From: Puccinia triticina
Taxonomy: Eukaryota; Basidiomycota; Pucciniomycetes; Pucciniales; Pucciniaceae
Assembly (NCBI RefSeq): GCF_026914185.1
Contig: NC_070562.1
Location: 4,278,001 to 4,342,000 of the forward strand
Length of the DNA stretch: 64,000 bases
Direction: 5' to 3'
The notes beneath the pieces were generated by a model. It searched no databases and was not told where the DNA came from. It worked only from the letters and a program-made list of their open reading frames with translations. Below are positions 44,262 through 54,565 of the stretch, in pieces. The position numbers and the translations under genes were made by a program. The first letter of the stretch is position 1. Every line of letters starts with the position of its first letter.

Positions 44262-46679
44262 TAGTACAAGAACAAAATGCTCCGATGTCTAAAAGAGCTC
44301 TAACTTCTTTCCCATCAAATATAACTGTCGTATAGCTAGTTTTTCTTAGAGTATAACTCATGCCTTCCTCTGGCTTATTTGTCATCAGTTTTGCATCCGA
44401 TACGTGACCGATTCCTAGCGAGGAGTTCCATTTCTGTGGCAAATTGGAATCTCCTTGGATTACAGTGATATGCAAGGGATCACCCAGATCATCTTGTATC
44501 ACATTGCATTTGGCATTAATTTCAGGTTCATCCAAGCAATCTCCGATTTCAGGTTCCATACTGACAACGTCGAATTGGGAGCCAGTATTGGATAAATCAT
44601 CTTCTTCCGACTCCACTTCAATATTGTTGATTTGTTTACGGGGTTTAGGGCAATCAGGTCTCTTATGGCCTTTCTCTCCGCAATTATAGCACTCAATACC
44701 AGCTGTTTTCCTGGGAGGCATTTCTGTATTCTTTTTTTCTGTGGCCATATTCTCTTTAGGAGCTAGATTACGCCTTTCTTTGTACGTTTTGGGTCTCTTG
44801 TCTAATTTCTTGGCCACAATAATTATTTCTATTGTGGCTACTAATTCAGACAAGTCAACGTCTGCATCTTTCAACCTGCACATTACATCATGTTCTAAGT
44901 GATTAGGGCACTTTTTCAAGATTTTCTTAGTGACAATTTCTGAGCTGGTTGATTATAGATACAATCAATCCTTTTCTTCTGACTCAGACACCATTTGTAT
45001 GGATCATCTTTAGTAGGGTCAAAGAAATCATTCTCATATGCGGCTAGCATTTTATCCTCCCAGACATCTGTACCAAACTGTTCGTGGATCAATTTTTTCC
45101 ATGCTTCCCAGCTTACTTTTCCGACAGATTTCTTTTTTCTGACAAACCAGTCTAAAGCTACGCCTTCAAACAACCTTGGCAATCTGGAGGTTGCTACTTC
45201 ATCAGTAGCTTCGTAACATTCAAGGAGATGATCTACATAATCCATGAAGTAGATATGATCATATTCCCCTTCTCCGGAAAACTTAGGCCATTCTTTCATT
45301 GGCGGCATTAGTTTGCATTTAGTTACTGCATCCAAACTATTCAGAAAAGAAGTGGTCTGTCTCGGTTGTTCTTGATACGGTTGGGAATTGCTAGCAGAAT
45401 TTTGCCTGGGCGTAGCAGTGGGTTCCTCTTCTTTGGGAGGTAAAGATCTCTCTTGGTGTTGGAACACTCTACTTCTGGTATTCAATAGAGGATTGTTGAA
45501 GATGACTTCCTCCGTCTGAGAATTTTTAGGGTCACGAGTCAGGTGCGGGAGAGTTTGTATTCCCGCAACATTTTGTCTAAGAGTTTTTATCTCTTGTTTC
45601 AGAGAGCTAATTTGCTCCGCAGTAGAGATATTGATTTTATTCATCATCTCTTTCATGTTATCCTCTTGATGACTTACTAAATCTATCAAGATTTGTAACT
45701 GGGCGGATTGGTGGTCTCCACGCTCTCTGTTTTCTTTGATAACCTCAGTTTTCAAAGTGGTTAACAATTGACTTTTAAAGTCCGCCATACCAATATCAAT
45801 ATCAGTAAGTTTGTCTTGAAGACTCTGATTACTCTCAGCCTGATTTTCTAGGTTTGTTGTTACCTTACTGAGGTTATTCTTAAGTTCTCCGATGCCCTGG
45901 CAAAACTCAGGAATTTTAACAAAGTACTCTTGAGACATTTTTATTGCACGGCTAACAGCAGTCTCAAGGGTGTTAATAATAGAAGTATGACATTCCACAA
46001 TTTTAGAGTTCGTAGATTTATATTGGTTACTAGAGTTACTATGTAAAGTAGACAAGTTTCCATACAAATTATCAAACATGTGAAAAATAAAATCTCTATC
46101 TACATCTGATCGTAGGCTTGTTCCAAGGTGTTCGCTGCCTTCATGACTTGAGCCCATCTGCCGTGGTCTTTGCGGAGATTGTTGGATTGATTGGTGGGAG
46201 GATTCTTTTGTTTTTTCGAATTCTTCGCCGGAGGGAGGATTTGCTTCATCACCGTCCAGGGATTCCACCCGTCTACTAGAGATTCTAGCTCTGGTCGAGT
46301 TAGATTTCTCTGAGCCGCTTTTTGAGTCTCTTGCGCTTCGCGCAGTGCGGCTAGGAGCTCCTCTTTCGGAACCCCGCGAGCTCGGAGTGCTACGCACTTT
46401 TTCCAGTTCACCCGGTGAGCGTACACCAGATCCTTGATGAGTTGGATCTGTTCCTCCTCCAGTTCTTCTGGAGTCTTTTTCGGAGCTCTGGCTTTTGAAG
46501 TGCTTGGAGCGGGGGTCTTCTTCTTGAACCAAAGAGGGATGGTTACCTCCGCTTTGGTCGGATCCTCCGCCAATTGGTCCTCCGAGGACGGGGCTTCCGA
46601 GGGCGGACCCTTTGCGGTTGGCTTGTTTCGGAGTAGGGAGAGGACCTTCAAGGTTGGGTCTGGAAGAACGTGTAGACAT
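44248..46679 (-). pseudogene. Gypsy gag with zinc knuckle, running into the protease
   Basis: At 44916-46679: a Ser/Arg-rich N-terminus, a long coiled-coil-like middle and the retrotransposon gag domain (WPKFSGEGEYDHIYFMDYVD, LDWFVRKKK, WEAWKKLIHEQFG). The frame ends at KLSLRKS and stop. One-base shift later it continues as ILKKCPNHLEHDVMCRL and reaches the zinc knuckle CYNCGEKGHKRPDC, then an acidic linker and the protease start ALLDIGAF. The shift near 44930 is a single-base lesion unless it is a programmed frameshift; no slippery heptamer is obvious. Confidence 0.87.
46100..46651 (-). CDS. Open frame overlapping the gag N-terminus in another frame of the same strand
   Basis: 183 codons without a stop, with a protein-like composition: PEELEEEQIQLIKDLVYAHR, NWKKCVALRARGVPKEELLA, SLVDGWNPWTVMKQILPP. 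It looks more like a folded helical domain than the Ser/Arg-rich gag frame it overlaps. It may be part of a spliced leader protein together with the exon near 46740-46800 (ENLADIEISDSEPETGG) and the frame at 46922-47107. Unknown function. Confidence 0.45.
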   Translation of the reverse strand: MKVLSLLRNKPTAKGPPSEAPSSEDQLAEDPTKAEVTIPLWFKKKTPAPSTSKARAPKKTPEELEEEQIQLIKDLVYAHRVNWKKCVALRARGVPKEELLAALREAQETQKAAQRNLTRPELESLVDGWNPWTVMKQILPPAKNSKKQKNPPTNQSNNLRKDHGRWAQVMKAANTLEQAYDQM

Positions 46680-46921
46680 AGTTTTCAGTCTATAGGTTGG
46701 GTGAAAAGAAAGAAAAAGGCTGGACTAACCTCCGGTTTCAGGTTCAGAGTCACTGATCTCTATATCAGCGAGATTCTCCGCTGGCGCGGTTTCTAAGTAC
46801 AAAAAAACAAGGTTTTAGTGAGTCAATGGGCCTTAAGAAAGAAGGAGGAATTTGACTGACTTTCTCTTTCGGCCCGAGCTTTAGCTTTTCGGGCGTAGTG
46901 TCCGCGCAAAAAAAGCTGGAA

Positions 46922-47107
46922 TCAAATCTGGGCTTTGATATTCTTTTTCAGTTCGCGTTCAATGCGATCGGTGGCGATTTTGAGTTGCTCTGCGTACAAA
47001 AGTTTTTCCCACGCGGTCGGGACGTAGTTCCGGTCGCGTTCTTCTTTCTGTTCTTTAAGGTAACAAAGATAGTACTGAATCAGTTCGTCGTTCTTCTGCA
47101 AGTCCAC
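46922..47107 (-). CDS. Gypsy leader ORF
   Basis: 61 codons (DLQKNDELIQYYLCYLKEQK...), charged and helical, preceded on the minus strand by a TTCTGTTTCAG acceptor at its start, so probably a spliced exon of an upstream protein. The hAT-like element 47142-49693 lies just upstream and may have separated it from earlier exons. Confidence 0.4.
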   Translation of the reverse strand: MDLQKNDELIQYYLCYLKEQKEERDRNYVPTAWEKLLYAEQLKIATDRIERELKKNIKAQI

Positions 47108-47141
47108 TGAAACAGAAGGACGAGGTTAGAAAAAAAAATTA

Positions 47142-49693
47142 GGGTCAGCCTAAATGCACTCCAAAAAAATCCCAAAAGCACTCCAAAAGTGAGTGTATGG
47201 AGTGTGCACTCCAATGATTGTTAAAGTACAGACTAGAGTACTCCAACTCAATTGGAGTGCAGAACCGGGGACTCAAGAATCTTTGGAGTGCACCACAAAG
47301 AACTCCAGTGGCCAGGAAATGTAATGAGTGCCCATGAGTCTCACTCCATCAGATTGGAGTGCATTCCCCTAGCACTCCATTCCTGATATTTCTCCTCCTC
47401 AAAAGGGGAGTGCAGTACTGTGCACTCCAGCCAGAGCTGGAGTGCCTACAACTTCAACCGGGCTATGTACAAACACACCCCACTTGATCCTCCTGATATC
47501 CATGACCGGTACCGACCGGCATTGAGCGGATTAACATCTCCTCTCAATGACCGGTCTGTACCGGACCGCCGGTCATTGAGGGAAATCACACCTCTTGATG
47601 ACCGGTCTGTGCCGGTCATCAAGGGGAGTAACATCTCCTCCCAATGACCAGTCTGTGCCGGCAACGATGCATCTATTACGCTACAGTTAGCGTGTAATAC
47701 CCTAATTTAGCGGTTTTTTAGCGCCGCTACGCTAAACTAAATTGTAGTGGGCGGACTATTACATTTACAGCTAACTCAGATTGGGCAAAAAAGTGCAATT
47801 TTAGCTACGAAGTACAGCTAATTTAGCGTAGCAAGCCGCTAATTAGCTGTAATTTAGCTGTAATTTAGTGTTAGCGGTTTTTAGCGGGTTGGTATTACGC
47901 TAAAAATTACAGCCCCAGATTATTAGCGACAAGCGTTACAATTTAGTTTTAGCGACGCTAATTACATTTAGCGTAATAGATGCATCGTTGGTGCCGGTCA
48001 TCCAGGGGAGTAACATCTCCTCTCAATGACCGGTCTGTGCCGGTCACCAAGGGGACTCACACCTCTCGATGACCGGCGCGGACCGGTCACACCTCCCGAT
48101 GAACGGCACAGACCGGTCATCGAGGGGACTCACACCTAGATGATTGGTCACCACCGGTCATTGAGGCTAATAACACCTCCTCTTGATGACCGGTCATCAC
48201 CGGTCATGGAGAGGGCTCACACCTCTCGATGATCGGTCAGTCCGGTCATTGAGGGTAACAACACCTCTTGATGACCAGTCATCACCGGCCATCGAGGTGA
48301 GTCCCATCTCTTGATGACCGGTCAGACTGGTCATCAAGGGTAATAACACCTCTTGATGACCGGTGATGACCGGTCATCGAGGTGAGTCACATTCCTCGAT
48401 GACTGGTCAGACCGGTCATTGAGGGGACTCAAACCTCTCGATGACCGGTCAGACCGACCGGTCATCAAGAGTAGCACCTCCTCTGGATGACCGGTCATCA
48501 CCGGTCATGAAGAGGGCTCACACCTCTTGATGACCGGCACAGACCGGTCATCAAGAGGACTCACACCTCTCAATGACCAGTCACCACCGGTCATTGAGAG
48601 GACTCACACCATCTCACACCTCTCGATAACCGGTGATGACCGGTCATCGAGGTGAGTCACATCTCTCGATGACCGGTCTGTGCCGTTCATCAAGAGGAGT
48701 AACATCTCCTCTTGATGACCGGTCAGACCGACCGGTCATTGAGAGTAGCACCTCCCCTTGATGACTGGTACACACCGGTCATCAAGAGGTGTTATTACCC
48801 TTGATGACCGGTCTGACCGGTCATCAAGAAATGTGACTCTGACCGGTGATGACCGGTCATTGAGAGGTGTGAGTCCCCTCAATGACCGGTCTGACCGGTC
48901 ATCGAGAGGTGTGAGTCCCCTCAATGACCGGTCTGACCGGTCATCGGGAGGTGTGATTCCCCTCGATGACCGGTCTGACCGGTCATTGAGGGGTGTGAGT
49001 CCTCTCGATGACCGGTGGTGACCGGTCATCAAGAGGTGTGAGTCCTCTCGATGACCGGTGGTGACCCGTCATCGAGAGGTGTGAGTCCTCTCAATGACTG
49101 GTCTGTGCCGGTCATTGGGAGGTGTGACTGATGACCGGTCCGCGCCGGTCATTGAGAGGTGGGAGTCCCCTTGATGACCGGTAAAGACCGGTCATTGAGA
49201 GTAGCACCTCCCCTTGATGACCGGTACACACCGGTCATCGAGAGGTGTGACTGATGACCGGTCCGCGCTGGTCATCGAGAGGTATGAGTCCTCTGGATGA
49301 CCGGTTGTGTGCCCCTTGATGACCGGTCCAGACCGGTCATCGAGAGGTGTGATTGTGGGCACTCCAAAAAAAAGGAGACATGGGAGTGCACCCCAATGCA
49401 CTCCATTTGGTATTTGCCAGCTGGAGTGCAAAGCCAAAATCCTCCACTGAAAAGGTGGAGTGCTTGGGCTTGCACTCCATTTTTTTTGGAGTGCATCTAG
49501 CTGCACTCCCCTATTTTGGTCAATTTTGGAGTACCCAGTTGTGTACTCCAATAAACATGGAGTGGCCATCTGGGGACTCCATGTTTTGGGAGTACAAAAT
49601 CAAGGCACTCCAACTTTTTTGGAGTGCTGGCCCCCCAAAGCCAAAAATTTGGAGTGCATGAAGTAAAAGTTTGGAGTGCATTTAGGCTGACCC
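47142..49693. mobile_element. hAT-like non-autonomous element, CACTCCAA outer / GACCGGTC inner arrays, copy 2 (2552 bp)
   Basis: Ends GGGTCAGCCTAAATGCACTC and its complement, identical to the element at 25889. 8-bp duplication AAAAATTA at 47134-47141 and 49694-49701. Outer CACTCCAA zones at 47142-47460 and 49350-49693; inner GACCGGTC palindrome array at 47500-49340. It carries a nested CAAC-ended element (47662-47990). Inserted in the leader of the gypsy element. Orientation is opposite to copy 1, judged by which outer zone sits at which end. Confidence 0.92.
47662..47990. mobile_element. 329-bp CAAC..GTTG element with 7-bp target duplication
   Basis: Ends CAACGATGCATCTATTACGC and its complement, flanked by GTGCCGG at 47655-47661 and 47991-47997. 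The interior is built from short inverted variants of TTTAGCG/CGCTAAA. The CAAC terminus and 7-bp duplication match the 1006-bp element at 11899-12904, so they are probably the same superfamily. Confidence 0.87.
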
Positions 49694-49701
49694 AAAAATT
49701 A

Positions 49702-50170
49702 AGGGTTATAAAGATTCCTTCGAAAAAGGAAAAAGGGTGGTAGCTTGTTAGAGAACGCGTGTATAGAGCGCAGGGGAGCTCAAGTTGAGCTGCTCCAAGA
49801 GTAGCGGCTTTAAGTTAGCTAAGTAGAGTGGCGCGTGATAGCGCTGGGGGGTTAGCTCGTAAGAGAGCATAGAGAGCGCGTGAGTGCTCTAGGTGGGTTG
49901 CGCTAAGTGTAGCGGCTTTTCGTGCGCGAAGGGGCGCGGGTTGTGCGCTATGTAGAGGGAGCACAAAGAGTAATTAAACTTAAGAGTTTTTAAGTTTAAA
50001 GTACGGTAGGGGTAGCCGCGCTCAGATAGCGGGTTTTGAGCTTTTAACAAAAGAGTTTAAGCTTTAAAGGTGGGTTTGGTGTGGTTTAATTCGTTGGGTA
50101 AACAAAAAAACTAAGTAAAGTATGGGTTTATGGAATAAAAAAGGGTAAAGTTCCCGGCCAGACCCCCAAT
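49702..50170 (-). other. Gypsy 5' leader next to the primer site
   Basis: Non-coding, with related blocks such as GAGAACGCGTGTATAGAGCGC and GAGAGCATAGAGAGCGCG at 49752 and 49863, suggesting an internal duplication of about 110 bp. Confidence 0.45.
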
Positions 50171-51273
50171 TGTCAGGCTCAGTGATGCCAAGAGCAAGGG
50201 TGCTCTTCTAGCTACGCCGGCGACAGAGCACGGTACAGTAGCGCGCGCAGCAAAAGCGCGGTAAAAAGTGTGAAATAGCTTAAAAAGCTATTTCTAATGA
50301 ACCAAAAAAATAGATTAACGGAGGGGCCAGGGGCGCCTGGGGTTTTTTAGTGCCCTCCGCAGTTCTTACAGGGCCTACGCACTGGATGCGCAGGGGTGTT
50401 TGTAGCCTGTGACGTCTGGGGCCCTTAACAAGGGGGTATTTGCGTGTCAAAAAGCTCCCAGGAGATGTAAAGGGATGGAAATACCGGTAGAAAGGAAAAA
50501 AACACAGACTTACTTGTAAAAGGAAGTCCGCAGCAAAAAAACACAAGCGATCCGATAAAAACCAAAGTCAAGGCAAAGGCAGGCTGGCGTACTGGTTGGT
50601 AGGACGAGTGGCGAGACTGGCTTAGGCGTCAAGCTGGTTATGAAAGGTATCTGAGGGGCCTTCCTTCGCCCAAAGGCCCTCGATTATATATTCAAGCTAC
50701 AACCCCTACAACTGGTGGTAGGGTTGTAGCTCTTATTGCAAATACTTCCTTGGTTTCTTGGCCAGAGGAAGTAGTGTTTCTTTCAAGGGTGACGGGAGTG
50801 AAGGGGGATTCTACTAGTCCCTTCGCTCCCGTTCACTTTATTTGTTATTTGATCCTTTTGCTATTCCTCGGCTTGAGGAATAGCGTGGTTCGTGTTCCAT
50901 CATCGGCCGGGGGAGGAGGAGTAGTATAATTCTGTTTCTCTCCTCCCCAACCAAAGTGCTTCTATTTCTCATAGAGACTACTCTCTGTTTAGTAGTCTCT
51001 TGAGAGTGTCTGACAACCCGTTCTCTTGGCTTGAGAACGGGTTTGAACTGATATTCTTTCTCCTGCTGATTCTCCGGCCGGAGCTTTATTTTCCTTACTC
51101 GTCTAAGGAATCTTTATTATTATGTGCGCAGCGCTCCGCGCCGCAGCTAGGTCTTTTTACAAGAAAGAAGTCTATTTTGTACGCGGCGCTCTGCGCCGCT
51201 ATTATTACATACAATTTTTGTAATACTACAATAGTTAGCCGAACTCTAAATTATAATAGTAGCCCGGCTGACA
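50171..51273 (-). repeat. 5' LTR of the gypsy element
   Basis: 1103 bp, TGTCAGGCTCAG to CCCGGCTGACA. Promoter and start site should lie here, but no element was assigned with confidence. Confidence 0.95.
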
Positions 51274-51671
51274 ATACCACAGTGTGTCTGGGGCAGTTGG
51301 CAAGGAGCTTGGTTGGGGTGGATCAGAAGCATGTTGCATGTTCAAGCCTCCCTTTTGTCCACCCAACTTGCCCAAACCTTGTTTTGAGCCCTCCAAAACC
51401 TGCGACGGCCCGTAACCATTCCAAATTGCACACGAAACCACTTCGGAAGTGCGTTGGGGACCCAAAATATAATTTGGATTGCCTTCCAGTAGGGTTCCTG
51501 GAATTTTCCAGTGAAAACGCCGACCGTCTGGCGACGGTCCCCCCTTGCAGGCAGACCAACTGAAATGATATCAGCTGGCAATCGAAATCATTTCGTTGAG
51601 CTTCGCCCGTGGTGTACCCTCGGTCTTGACATCCATCATTTCTTCCCTCATTCACAAATCTACAACCATAG

Positions 51672-51803
51672 ATCTTCCTTGAGAACGTAATTTGAGACTT
51701 GGTCACCTACACCGAGCATGCCAAGCGCAAGACTGTCACCTCCTTGGATGTCGTCTACGCTCTTAAGCACCAAGGCCGTACCCTCTACAGCTTCGGAGCT
51801 TGA
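51672..51803 (+). pseudogene. H4 pseudogene, exon 3
   Basis: After a CAACCATAG acceptor it reads IFLENVI, stop, [20 protein letters not shown] then [15 protein letters not shown] and stop. Normal H4 has Arg at the stop, Arg for His and Gly for Ser. All three are explained by C-to-T or G-to-A at CpG or GpG. Confidence 0.97.
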
Positions 51804-53323
51804 AGACCTCCCCCTGTCCACACCAGACCTCCGCCTCGCTTCAAGCTAGTTGTGAATGGTGATTGACCTACTTGTCAAGTTTCTCATTATTGCTTGATTC
51901 TGTTTTAGTTTGTTGTGGTTTATTGCATATTCCCTTGATATCGACATCATGATTGAATGATGACTTTTTATTCCGGATTGGCCTCGCTAACTTCTTCTCC
52001 TACTACCCTAGCTCAAAAAGTCGTGACATCCACAAAAAATCTTGAATACAAAAAAAAAACTTGGAATGATGTTCATGTTGGGATGGCTTGTTTTGGGAAA
52101 TATATGTATCTAGCCTCCGCAATGGCAAAAAAAAAACAACGTATGTTGTGTGCGTCCTTGTTCTTCCCTATCTACAGGTTGTTGCGTGCAGATAAGATAT
52201 GCCACAAATCCAGACTCTCTCCATCCATGATGATACTGCCTCCAGCGCTCACCAGAGCTGGAGGGACTGATCAACAACCCTCGTTGCCCGTTGGCCTTTT
52301 GATACACAAGGATTCAATAATGACAAAGACCGAGAGACTTGGAAAGCTGGTACCTTCGTCAACCAGTTTGATTGAATTTGAGCTGGCTCAACCCTACAAC
52401 ACGGCTCGCTCTGCCTCGTCACTGTAACCCTGCATGGATATCATCGTCGCTTTCGCTAGTACTACTAGGCTTCATAAAGACAGTCTACCTTACGCAACCA
52501 TATCTGTACTACGTACTAAACGAGGACGGTACCTTACAATTTCTTACATTCGCAACCATACTACCTACTTCTGTTGATCAATACTTGGTGATTCCACTGT
52601 CTTTTCCAACCTTGAGACATAAGCCTTTTGGATCGTTTCTCGAGAAAACATTCAACTTTGGCTTCAACCAGTCGGTGATTCGGCCTCACCACAACAATGC
52701 AAATGAATTGAAGTGATACAGTTGAACCGTCGAGCATGTGCTACGGTGAGGTTTGATGATTTACACGAATGGTATTCAGACGGTCATTCATTTCCAGTCC
52801 TTGAACACAATTCGGCCTATCATCATGTGTATCGCCCGCCGAGAGGCAGGGGGGAAAAGCGGAGATCTAGACCCAGACCTTCCTAAGGCTAGTACATACA
52901 TACTATTACGCGTCTGTCCCTCCAAGGCTTTGCCGCTTTCGCCGAGAGGCCTTGATGATCTCGGTACAGCTTGATATAAAGTCCTCTTCCGGTGGTGCAA
53001 TATGATTGGTGTACAGATGCTAGCAAGTCACAATTGATTCCTTTAGGTGGCGTGCAATTCATTTTCGGGGATGGCTTTCAGGGTGATTCACAATTGATTG
53101 GATTCTCCGATCTCTGACTGGTACCCTCCGATTGGCGGAGTACAGAGCATTTGAAGATAGGTATAACAACCCCAGCTGAATCCACCTCTCCACTTTTCGT
53201 CCAGGCCAATCCACCCAAGACATCTATCTATCAACATCAACCACCTAACTATTAACCTTTTTACTTAGTCCCACCGACCCTTGGATTATTATTATCTAAA
53301 AGAGTTCTTGCCTTTACAACAAT
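51804..53323. other. Region right of the H4 pseudogene, no gene assigned
   Basis: The first 150 bases are probably the former H4 3' UTR. A plus-strand frame at 52372-52716 contains hydrophobic sequence but no recognisable family or splice structure. The last 200 bases could be the promoter of the following small gene. Confidence 0.4.
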
Positions 53324-53488
53324 ATGCAATTCTGCCTGCTCTTATCCGCATTGCTCCTCTTGCAGGGAATCATTAGCGCACCGGGCCCGATGAAACCGGC
53401 TCATCGTGGTACGCCAAAGATACTCGAAGACGACACTGGAGACTTCAATTGGCAAGGAGGTTGTAACGACCCAATGAGTTGCTTTTAA
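53324..53488 (+). CDS. Possible small secreted protein, 54 aa
   Basis: MQFCLLLSALLLLQGIISA is a strong signal peptide, followed by a 35-residue tail with two Cys (GGCNDPMSC) and a stop at 53486-53488. Small secreted Cys-containing proteins are common in plant-associated fungi, but nothing here proves expression. A GTTGTAACG donor-like site at 53460 could extend it by splicing. No homolog recognised. Confidence 0.4.
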   Translation: MQFCLLLSALLLLQGIISAPGPMKPAHRGTPKILEDDTGDFNWQGGCNDPMSCF

Positions 53489-54565
53489 GGCTCTATTGCA
53501 CCGGCGCAAGGTGGATGGTAGGTACTTTCAGCATAAGGCTGCTTTTGCGATTTTGCTTTGATTCCAAACTGAATCTTCACTTGTCTCCAAGGATCTATTC
53601 GGACCGAGTTTTTTCATCCGATATACCTGCTGCTTGGAATCGATCTGGCGGACTTCGACATACTCTCTTGAATCCGACTTCGCCGACAACAAAAAACGGA
53701 ACGACATGAAAGAAGAAGAAAAAGATACCATATGCTACACTATTTATCACCACTCATTATGTTTTTGGATGTTTTTTTTTTCCTTATTTTTTTTGGTCTC
53801 TGTTCGATGATCATCCTCTTCTCCTTTTTTCCACCTTTCCCATTCCTACAAGGTCTGCATTTTGCCCAAAAGAAACAGAAAATCCTCTCTCACTTATTTT
53901 TATCGACAAGAATAATGGACCTTGGAACACGGCAGCAGTTTTGTTACTTCTATTAGAACAGAATCTGGCGCACATTATTGTCTTATAGTTATGTCAATTT
54001 ATATCTTTAGCAATATCACTTCCAGCGTTTTGCGGGAATATAACGATTGAGAGTACCACAATGTCAACATCGCGCCCACTTCTAGAGTGGCAGCATCAAT
54101 CTGCATAAAATTTGCTTGGCACCCTCGTCGCCCAGTTCTTGCAGTTTTCTTGTGAAAAACAAACACCGACAGACACTTCTGTCGATCTCCGTCGTGAATA
54201 CTTGTGCGCCTCCCGAAAACAGGCGTGTGGCAAGACATTTTTGAAGCTTGCCTAATCCAATCTTGTCAGAAATCCCTTGATTCGGACTACGAAGGGCCTG
54301 GTGCAGCCTGAGCAGCCAGCAGCAGCCTCGGATCAAGAAGGCACTGGGAATGTGAGATTATCCACAATTTTTACTCATCCTTTGTGATCACCTCCTGTTT
54401 CCCTTGATAATAAACCTGTTTTCTGCGTGTTCACTGACCGGCCGGATTAAACAAGAAAAACACATATGGCTGCTCAAGGTGACGGGACACCTGGTCCTCA
54501 ATGCAAGACAATTATCAACCAGACATGCACCCTCACCCATTAGATTACACCTCTCAAGGTGGGAA
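53489..54565. other. Non-coding region
   Basis: Contains T-rich runs (53770-53830) and short frames without motifs. Confidence 0.4.

Larger units (their letters stand above)
39460..51273 (-). mobile_element. Complete but inactive Ty3/gypsy retrotransposon (chromovirus-like), 11.8 kb with nested insertions
   Basis: LTRs 39460-40540 (1081 bp) and 50171-51273 (1103 bp) start TGTCAGGCT and end GCCCGGCTGACA. 5-bp duplication ATACC at 39455-39459 and 51274-51278. Minus-strand order: leader ORFs, gag, protease, RT, RNase H, integrase, chromodomain-like end. A plausible primer site (TGGGGGTCTGGCC, 2 nt after the 5' LTR) and a purine tract (GTGAGAGGGAA before the 3' LTR) are present. Nested inside are a CACTA-like MITE (44046-44261) and a hAT-like element (47142-49693). 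Confidence 0.95.
35232..51614. mobile_element. TA-flanked element in H4 intron 2, itself filled by two later insertions
   Basis: TA at 35230-35231 and 51615-51616. Ends CACCACGGGTGAAG and the complement of CACCACGGGCGAAG (13 of 14 match). Without the nested hAT-like (36209-39435) and gypsy (39460-51273) elements it is about 1.33 kb: 35232-36208, 39444-39459 and 51279-51614. Removing it leaves a 94-nt intron, the same size as H4 intron 1, which supports the boundaries. No transposase recognised; Tc1/mariner-like only by its TA target. Confidence 0.6.
25637..51803 (+). pseudogene. Histone H4 pseudogene stretched over 26.2 kb by nested transposons
   Basis: Coding pieces 25637-25688, 28036-28071 plus 35096-35192 (one exon split by a Tc1/mariner element at TA), and 51672-51803 join in the correct phase into an H4 from TGRGK near the N-terminus to the stop. 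The start codon is not recognisable in frame. Intron 1 (25689-28035) and intron 2 (35193-51671) shrink to about 95 and 94 nt when the elements are removed. Lesions versus the nearly invariant H4 include Arg codons changed to Cys, Gln, His or stop (TGA at 35130-35132 and 51693-51695), TAA at 35169-35171 and one extra Ser near the N-terminus. Most point changes are C-to-T or G-to-A at former CpG. A functional H4 must exist elsewhere in the genome. Confidence 0.93.

Noticed and set aside
48736..49032. Open frames in the GACCGGTC arrays (DDRSDRSSRG-type repeats) on both strands, also at 22188, 27031 and 32963
   Set aside because: Low-complexity translations of the palindrome array. They appear on both strands and differ between copies.
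52372..52716. 115-codon plus-strand frame with a hydrophobic stretch
   Set aside because: No start context, motif or coding signature could be supported. Left as unassigned.
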